From assembly GCA_002347095.1 (NCBI GenBank), contig DDWZ01000029.1, positions 157,180 to 221,179 on the forward strand: a stretch of 64,000 bases of DNA. Reading direction: 5' to 3'. Below the pieces are notes generated by a model. The model saw only the letters and a program-made list of their open reading frames with translations. It did not search any database and was not told where the DNA came from. Source of the stretch: Desulfobulbaceae bacterium UBA2273 (GTDB lineage: Bacteria > Desulfobacterota > Desulfobulbia > Desulfobulbales > Desulfurivibrionaceae). This document shows, piece by piece, positions 58,558 through 64,000 of this stretch (position 1 is the first letter of the stretch; each line of letters begins with the position of its first letter). The position numbers were made by a program, and so were the translations under genes.

Positions 58558-59058
58558 ATGGGCCTCCGGATACAGCTAGTATTGGTTCTGGTGCTCTCCC
58601 TTGCCGCCACGGCTGTTTGGGCCGGGCAGGGCTGGAGGAGCGTCGCCGTGCGGCAGGGCGCGGTAAGGGTTTCCCCCATGCCATTCGGGAAGATCATTGC
58701 CACCCTCGGCTATGGTGAGCGGGTGAACGTGCTGGCGGAGCAAGGCCTTTGGTTCAAGGTGCGGGATCAACGGCAAGGGCGGGAAGGCTGGATGCACAGC
58801 GCCAGCCTCATCGCCAAGCCCATTACCCTAAAGCCCGGAGAGCGGCTTGGGGGTGGAGCCTCGGAGGATGAATTGGCCCTGGGCGGCAAGGGCTTCAATG
58901 CGCAGGTGGAGGCCGAGTACAAGGCCAGGGGCAAGAATCTCGATTATGCCTCGGTGGATTGGATGGAGCGGATTCAGGTGAGTCCCGAGGCCATGCGGGA
59001 ATTCCTTGCCAAGGGCGGCTTGCAGAGCCCAGAGGGAGGCGCCGGCCATGGCAAATAA
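58558..59058 (+). CDS. Exported SH3-domain protein
   Basis: The 166-residue protein has a signal peptide (MGLRIQLVLVLVLSLAATAVWA) and a bacterial SH3 domain (WRSVAVRQGAVRVSPMP, GYGERVNVLAEQGLWFKVR, GREGWMHSASL). The C-terminal third resembles no known domain. It likely binds the cell wall or a partner in the periplasm. AGGAAA precedes the ATG at 58558. The following protease gene overlaps its end by 11 bp, so the two are coupled. Confidence 0.85.
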   Translation: MGLRIQLVLVLVLSLAATAVWAGQGWRSVAVRQGAVRVSPMPFGKIIATLGYGERVNVLAEQGLWFKVRDQRQGREGWMHSASLIAKPITLKPGERLGGGASEDELALGGKGFNAQVEAEYKARGKNLDYASVDWMERIQVSPEAMREFLAKGGLQSPEGGAGHGK

Positions 59059-59968
59059 ACGAACCTTTCTCCTCGCGGTTGTGTTGCTTTGCGCTTGCCC
59101 GGTGCTGGTTGCCGGGTGCAAGACCACCGATGTGATTGACGGCCTCGGAGCGGTCCAGGTGGGCGGGTTTAGGCTCAGCGAGTCCCAGGTGGGCGCGCTC
59201 AAGAAAACCGCCGTGGCCCTGGAAAAGGCCTTCACCGATATCACTCCGGAGCAGGAATACTATGTGGGCCGCGCGGTGGGCGCCACCCTGCTGGGGAAAT
59301 ACCAGCCCCGCACCGACCCCCAGACCGTGCAGTACCTCAATCTGGTCGGCCAGTCCCTGGCCAGGGTCTCCGACATGCCGGAAACCTACGGCGGCTATCA
59401 TTTTGTCCTCCTGGAGGATGAGGGGATCAACGCCTTTGCCGCGCCGGGAGGCTTGATCTTTATCAGCCGGGGCATGCTGCGCTGCTGTAAGGACGAGGAC
59501 ACCCTGGCCGCGGTGCTGGCCCATGAAATCGCCCATATTCAACTAAAGCACGGGCTGCAGGCCATCAAGACCAGCAGGCTGACCAGCGCTTTTTCCATCA
59601 TGGCCACGGAAGGGGCCAAGCAGGCCGGAGGGGTGCAACTGGCGCAACTCACCGGAATATTCGAGGATTCCATCCACGATGTCACCGCAACCCTGGTCAA
59701 CAGCGGCTATTCCCGGGCCTTTGAACGGGAGGCCGATGTCGCGGCCCTGGAGATTCTCGGCCGGGCCGGCTATGACCAGCGGGCCCTGGTTGGGATGCTT
59801 GGCGAGATGAAGCAGCGGCTCAACCCGCAGGGGCTTGATTTCGCCAAGACCCATCCCGACCCGGCGGACCGGATGGCCGACCTTGCACCCCAGCTTGCCG
59901 GAGTCAAGACCCCAACCGGCATGGCCCTGCGGCAGCAACGGTTCCAGCGCCTTCTGGGCAGCATCTGA
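59048..59968 (+). CDS. M48-family metalloprotease, lipoprotein
   Basis: The 306-residue protein has a signal peptide with lipobox VAGC (near residue 24) and a zinc site HEIAH with the third ligand in FEREAD. This is the BepA/LoiP-type of periplasmic M48 protease, which removes misassembled outer membrane proteins or stress-damaged proteins. It lacks a TPR domain. It is cotranscribed with an SH3 protein upstream and a CHASE2 cyclase downstream; the next start is one base after its stop. Confidence 0.9.
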   Translation: MANKRTFLLAVVLLCACPVLVAGCKTTDVIDGLGAVQVGGFRLSESQVGALKKTAVALEKAFTDITPEQEYYVGRAVGATLLGKYQPRTDPQTVQYLNLVGQSLARVSDMPETYGGYHFVLLEDEGINAFAAPGGLIFISRGMLRCCKDEDTLAAVLAHEIAHIQLKHGLQAIKTSRLTSAFSIMATEGAKQAGGVQLAQLTGIFEDSIHDVTATLVNSGYSRAFEREADVAALEILGRAGYDQRALVGMLGEMKQRLNPQGLDFAKTHPDPADRMADLAPQLAGVKTPTGMALRQQRFQRLLGSI

Positions 59969-59969
59969 C

Positions 59970-62084
59970 GTGATCAAGAAAGGTTGTACCGGGCTTACCC
60001 TCGGGCTGATCGTCTGTGCGATGGCGTTTTTTCTCTGGCAGCAGGGCGCGCTCACCGGTTTCGAGCATGCGGCCTGGCAGTGGCGGGTTGCCCATTTTGC
60101 CCAACCGGCTGCGGCCACCAGCCGCTTGCGGATCATCGCCCTTGACCAGAAAAGCCTGGACTGGGGCCGCAAGGAAAACAACCTCTCCTGGCCCTGGCCG
60201 AGGGAGGCGTATGCCACGCTCCTCGCCTTTTGCAAACGGGCCGGGGTTCGGGTGGTCGCCTTTGATATGCTGTTCAGCGAACCGTCGGTACACGGCGTGG
60301 GCGATGATCAAGCCCTGGCCCTGGCCATGCGGGAAAACGGGCCGGTGGTGCTCAGTTGCACCCTTGCGCCTCCCGGACAGGGGCAGGCGGAGAATGGCTC
60401 AGCCCCTTCCGTGCTCACCATTTCCGGCTTTTCCCAGTGGCTCGCCGGAAGCCGCGCGCCGGTGCTGCCCCAGTCGGTGACCATGCCGGTGCCTGAACTG
60501 GCCGCAAGCAGCGCAATGTTGGCCAATATCAGCACCCGTCCCGATCCGGACGGGGTTTTTCGCAGAGCCCCCCTCTTTGTCAATCTTTCCGGCCAGCCCG
60601 TGCCCTCCCTGGGCCTGGCTGCCTATCTTGCCGGAGCCCCCGGCCCGGTTCCCCTGTCGCTTGGCAAAAAACATCTCCAGGTGGGGGACCTCGGTGTGCC
60701 CCTCGATGAAACCGGACAGGCCATCCTCAACTTCCGGGGGGTGTCTCGCACTGTTCCGACGCTCTCCCTGGCTGCGGTGGTGCAATCCGAGCTGCAGCTT
60801 GCGGCCGGGGAAATCCCGGTCATCGATCCGGCGGAGTTCAAGGATACCTATGTTTTTCTGGGCATGACCGCCCCCGGGCTGTACGATTTGCGGGCCATTC
60901 CCATCGACGGGGTCTATCCCGGGGTGGAGATCCACGCCACCATGCTGGACAACCTTCTGTCCCGCGATTTTCTCCGCGACAGCCCCCTCTGGCTGGCTGT
61001 ACTCCTGACCCTGGTGTTCGGCATGCTGGCCTCGGTGGCCATTCTGTTTTGCCGCAATGCCTGGCACTCTTCCCTGGCCTTTGTCCTTCTGCTTCCTCTG
61101 CCTTTTGGTGCAGGTTTCATCGCCTATGGCCAAGGACTCTGGCTGCCCGTTGCTGTCCAGGCCACGGCGGTGCTGCTTGCCCTGATCAGCGGAGTGGTGT
61201 TCAACTTCGCCACCGAAGGGCGGAAAAAGCGCTACATCAAGCGCGCCTTCAGCCAGTATCTCCATCCCACCGTGATCGACCAGTTGGTGGCAAACCCCGA
61301 GCGGCTGCGGTTGGGGGGCGAGAAACGGGAGCTCTCCATCTTCTTTTCCGATCTGGCCGGATTCACCGGGATGTCCGAGCGGTTGGAACCGGAGCACCTC
61401 ACCTTGCTCCTGAACGAATATCTCTCCGCCATGACCGACATCATCCTGGCTTCGGGCGGAACCATCGACAAGTATGAGGGGGACGCCATCATCGCTTTTT
61501 GGAACGCGCCGCTTTCCCAAGCCGATCATGCCAACCGCGTGGTACAGACCGCCTTGCGCTGCCAGGAACGGCTGGCCGAGCTGCGGCCGGACTTCAAGGC
61601 GCGGTTCGGCTGCGACCTGTTCATGCGGATCGGCATCAACACCGGGCCAGTGGTGGTGGGCAATCTCGGCTCCAGCCAACGCTTCGATTACAGTATCTTG
61701 GGCGACAACGCCAATGTCGCGGCCCGGCTGGAGGGGGTCAACAAGGAATTCGACACCCAGATCCTCATCTCCGAATCGTGTTGCCGCCAGTTGCCCGCGG
61801 GCATAACAGTGCGGGAGATCGCCAGGGTTGGGGTGGTGGGGCGCAAGGAGCCCATCACCGTGTTCGAGCCCCTTGCTCCGGGCGATACGAGACGGACGCT
61901 GCGTGACCGTTTTGCCGCGGCGCTTGCCCTGTATTACCAGGGCGAGGTTGCCAAGGCCAGGGAAGCCTTCCAGGATATGGGGGCGGACGATGTGGTGGCC
62001 GGCCGCTATGCCGCCCGTTGCCGGGAAATGCTGGCCAAGCCGCCCCTTGCCTGGGACGGGGTCTGGCGGATGAACTCCAAATGA
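59970..62084 (+). CDS. Membrane adenylate cyclase with CHASE2 sensor domain
   Basis: The 704-residue protein has an N-terminal helix, an extracytoplasmic CHASE2 domain (about residues 30-330), three membrane helices (about 335-420) and a class III cyclase domain from about 440. The metal Asp residues occur in FFSDLAGFTG and DKYEGDAIIAFW, and the adenine-specifying Lys is in IDKYEGD with Asp in LGDNANVAARL. All points to cAMP formation from ATP in response to an external signal. It starts with GTG one base after the previous stop and overlaps the ABC gene by 4 bp. Confidence 0.92.
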   Translation: MIKKGCTGLTLGLIVCAMAFFLWQQGALTGFEHAAWQWRVAHFAQPAAATSRLRIIALDQKSLDWGRKENNLSWPWPREAYATLLAFCKRAGVRVVAFDMLFSEPSVHGVGDDQALALAMRENGPVVLSCTLAPPGQGQAENGSAPSVLTISGFSQWLAGSRAPVLPQSVTMPVPELAASSAMLANISTRPDPDGVFRRAPLFVNLSGQPVPSLGLAAYLAGAPGPVPLSLGKKHLQVGDLGVPLDETGQAILNFRGVSRTVPTLSLAAVVQSELQLAAGEIPVIDPAEFKDTYVFLGMTAPGLYDLRAIPIDGVYPGVEIHATMLDNLLSRDFLRDSPLWLAVLLTLVFGMLASVAILFCRNAWHSSLAFVLLLPLPFGAGFIAYGQGLWLPVAVQATAVLLALISGVVFNFATEGRKKRYIKRAFSQYLHPTVIDQLVANPERLRLGGEKRELSIFFSDLAGFTGMSERLEPEHLTLLLNEYLSAMTDIILASGGTIDKYEGDAIIAFWNAPLSQADHANRVVQTALRCQERLAELRPDFKARFGCDLFMRIGINTGPVVVGNLGSSQRFDYSILGDNANVAARLEGVNKEFDTQILISESCCRQLPAGITVREIARVGVVGRKEPITVFEPLAPGDTRRTLRDRFAAALALYYQGEVAKAREAFQDMGADDVVAGRYAARCREMLAKPPLAWDGVWRMNSK

Positions 62085-63880
62085 GACCGGGCGAGATGCA
62101 GAGCGATGTTTCAGGGACGAGGGTCGCCTCCCCCCTGGAACGTATCCGCCCCTTTGTCCGGCGGTATTCCTTCCGCCTTGTCGGCGGGCTTGTCGCCCTG
62201 CTGATTGTCGATCTTCTGCAACTGGGCATCCCCCGGCTGGTGAAACGGGCGGTGGATCTTTTGTCCCAGGGAGCGGCCAGCCAGACGGCCCTGGCGCAAA
62301 GCGCTTTTGCCATCTTCGCGCTTGCCGTGGGCATTGCCTCCTGCCGGTTTGTCTGGCGCTACCTGATTCTCGGATTTTCCCGGATGGTGGAGCGCGACCT
62401 GCGCGATGATTTTTTCCGCCATCTCCTCACCCTGGACCGGCCATTTTTTCAAAAGAAACCGGTGGGCGCGATCATGGCCCTGGCCACCAATGATTTGGCC
62501 GCGGTGCAGTTGGCCGGGGGCATGGGCGTGGTCGCCTGCGCCGACGCGGCGATCATGGGCATCGCCGCCCTGGCCTGCATGGCCTATATCAGCCCGCAGC
62601 TCACCCTGATCGCCGTCATTCCCATGCCCCTGCTGGCGGTGTTGACCAGGGTGTTGTCCGCCCGGCTGCACCGCCGTTTTTTGAAGGTGCAGGAGCAGTT
62701 TTCCCATCTCACCGAATTTGCCCGCAACACCATCACCAATATCCGTCTGCTCAAGGCCTACACCCAGGAAGCGCCGCAGGCCGAGGTCTTTGGCCGCCTC
62801 GGGCGCCAGTATCAGCAGGACAACCTCCGTCTGGCCAGGGTGCACGGCACGCTGTTTCCCATTTCCGGGCTGGTGGGCAATACCAGTCTGCTGCTGGTGA
62901 TCTTTTTCGGCGGGCGGTTGGTGGTCGGCAGCGTCATCACGGTGGGTGATTTTGTCGCCTTTATCTCCTATCTCTACCTCCTGACCTGGCCCATGATGGC
63001 GGTGGGCTGGGTGGCCAATCTCTTCCAGCGCGGGCTCACCTCGTTGGGGCGGTTGGACGAGGTCATGAACGCCAAGCCCACCCTGGTCGATCCCCCCCAG
63101 CCCCTCGCTTTTCCCGCAGGGCAAACGGAGATCACCCTCCGGACCCTCCATTTCCAATACGAGGGCCAGGAGCAACCGGCCCTGGCCGGGGTCAGTTGTA
63201 CGATCCGGGCAGGGGAGATCGTCGGTCTGGTCGGGAGGAGCGGTTCAGGGAAATCCACCCTGTGCTATCTTCTGGCCCGGCAGTATCCCGTGGCGGACGG
63301 CGCCATTTTTCTCAATGGCGTTGATGTTAACCGGTTGTCTCTGGGGTCGGTGCGCGAACGGGTGGCCTATGTGCCGCAGGATGTGCTGCTTTTTTCCGAC
63401 ACCGTGGCCGCGAACATCGGTTTCGGCAATCCGGCGGCCAGCCAAGAGCAGATCGAGGGTGCCGCTAAAATCTGCCGCATCCACGAGGAGATCCTCGGCT
63501 TCAGCGAAGGGTACCAGACCCGGATCGGCGAGCGGGGCGTCAAGCTCTCCGGCGGTCAGCGCCAGCGCATCGCTTTGGCTCGGGCCATCCTTCTCGACCG
63601 GCCCATGCTGATCATCGACGACAGCCTATCTGCCGTGGATCTGGAAACCGAGCAGGAGATCATCTCCGGCCTGGCCGATTTTCTGCCGGGGCGGACCTGC
63701 CTCATCGTCTCGCACCGGATCGCCCCTTTGCGGGATGCGATCCGGATCATGGTTCTGGAGGAAGGGCGGCTGCTGGCCCAGGGCAACCATGCCGAGCTGC
63801 TGGCAAGCAGCGATTTTTACCGGACCATGTATCACCAGCAGCAGATGCAGAGTCATCGCGAAGAGGAGCTGCCGCTTTGA
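62081..63880 (+). CDS. ABC exporter half-transporter, MdlA-like
   Basis: The 599-residue protein has six membrane helices (residues 25-330) and a C-terminal ATPase with Walker A GRSGSGKST, signature LSGGQRQR, Walker B MLIIDD and the His switch SHR. The residue after Walker B is Asp (IIDDSLSAVD), not the usual catalytic Glu; this is typical of MdlA-type subunits that pair with a second half. No partner gene follows within the window. Substrate unknown; peptides, lipids and drugs are handled by relatives. Its ATG overlaps the cyclase stop (ATGA). Confidence 0.93.
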   Translation: MRPGEMQSDVSGTRVASPLERIRPFVRRYSFRLVGGLVALLIVDLLQLGIPRLVKRAVDLLSQGAASQTALAQSAFAIFALAVGIASCRFVWRYLILGFSRMVERDLRDDFFRHLLTLDRPFFQKKPVGAIMALATNDLAAVQLAGGMGVVACADAAIMGIAALACMAYISPQLTLIAVIPMPLLAVLTRVLSARLHRRFLKVQEQFSHLTEFARNTITNIRLLKAYTQEAPQAEVFGRLGRQYQQDNLRLARVHGTLFPISGLVGNTSLLLVIFFGGRLVVGSVITVGDFVAFISYLYLLTWPMMAVGWVANLFQRGLTSLGRLDEVMNAKPTLVDPPQPLAFPAGQTEITLRTLHFQYEGQEQPALAGVSCTIRAGEIVGLVGRSGSGKSTLCYLLARQYPVADGAIFLNGVDVNRLSLGSVRERVAYVPQDVLLFSDTVAANIGFGNPAASQEQIEGAAKICRIHEEILGFSEGYQTRIGERGVKLSGGQRQRIALARAILLDRPMLIIDDSLSAVDLETEQEIISGLADFLPGRTCLIVSHRIAPLRDAIRIMVLEEGRLLAQGNHAELLASSDFYRTMYHQQQMQSHREEELPL

Positions 63881-63899
63881 GCCTCGGGCAAAACTCTGC

Positions 63900-64000
63900 C
63901 ACATTGAATTCCCCCTCCCTCGACGGGAGGGGGCAGGGGGTGGGTGAAGTTGCACCCTGCCGATCTACTACCTGTTTCCCCCTCTCCCTAACCCTCTCCC
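63900..64000. repeat. Intergenic GC-rich hairpin and pyrimidine repeat
   Basis: CCCCCTCCC (63911-63919) and GGGAGGGGG (63925-63933) form a stem over TCGAC. Further on, CCCCCTCTCCCTAACCCTCTCCC-type sequence, split here as CCCCCTCTCC and CTAACCCTCTCCC, reaches the window end. Both look like dispersed intergenic repeats known in many genomes. No T tract follows, so it is not a clear terminator. Confidence 0.5.

Overview
The window is one piece of a bacterial chromosome of roughly 60% G+C, except for a visibly AT-rich gene at the left edge. The gene set points to an anaerobic member of the Desulfobacterota (former Deltaproteobacteria), probably in or near the Desulfobulbales. The evidence is an HdrC/MvhD/MetV set beside a MetF with its own MetV-like tail, two small siroheme sulfite-reductase-type proteins, a FeoAB system with a Cys-rich FeoB partner, an octaheme membrane cytochrome, a fused IspDF, and a zinc-ribbon/Nif3 pair. 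No dsr, apr or sat genes lie in the window, so the lineage is an inference.

Left edge (1-4057): an integrated element ends at the 3' end of tRNA-Arg(ACG). It holds a tyrosine integrase, a ChpS-ChpB toxin-antitoxin pair, two tandem paralogues resembling DUF6915, and an AT-rich coiled-coil gene cut off by the window edge. From 4.1 to 12.6 kb come a sulfite-reductase/ferredoxin hybrid with a LysR regulator, the feoA-feoB-small-protein operon, and a two-gene respiratory complex: a cytochrome bd subunit I-like protein fused to an eight-heme c domain, plus a second CydA-like membrane subunit. From 13 to 33.5 kb are mostly housekeeping genes: dnaA, hemY, cobO, an M48/TPR protease, a J-domain protein, pgi, a PAS-GGDEF-EAL protein, aroA-aroE-aroD, thpR, ispDF, rnpB, the zinc-ribbon/Nif3 pair, tRNA-CAU and a small sulfite reductase.

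From 33.7 to 39.7 kb are rmuC and a lower-glycolysis operon (gap, rimI, pgk, tpiA, secG, tRNA-Leu) with a near-consensus promoter at its head and a terminator at its end. A toxin-antitoxin patch follows (one intact RelE/Phd pair; one YefM antitoxin with a frameshifted ParE), then metV-mvhD-hdrC, a 157-bp palindromic MITE-like element, and kdsD-purF-metF. From 47.6 kb on are a methyltransferase, trxA, bamD, queH, a NifA-like regulator, an SGNH hydrolase, glgX, a DUF1566-type protein, ppnP, an MCP, and a tight four-gene operon (SH3 protein, M48 lipoprotein protease, CHASE2 adenylate cyclase, MdlA-like ABC transporter).

Two items deserve most attention. One is the CydA-like/octaheme pair, which looks like a quinol-to-cytochrome electron conduit. 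The other is a roughly 110-120 nt repeat present twice (38265-38386 and 49893-49999): both copies share the same fold, the central stem differs by paired changes, and the element touches the stop codons of the flanking genes. No CRISPR array, rRNA or intact transposase was seen.
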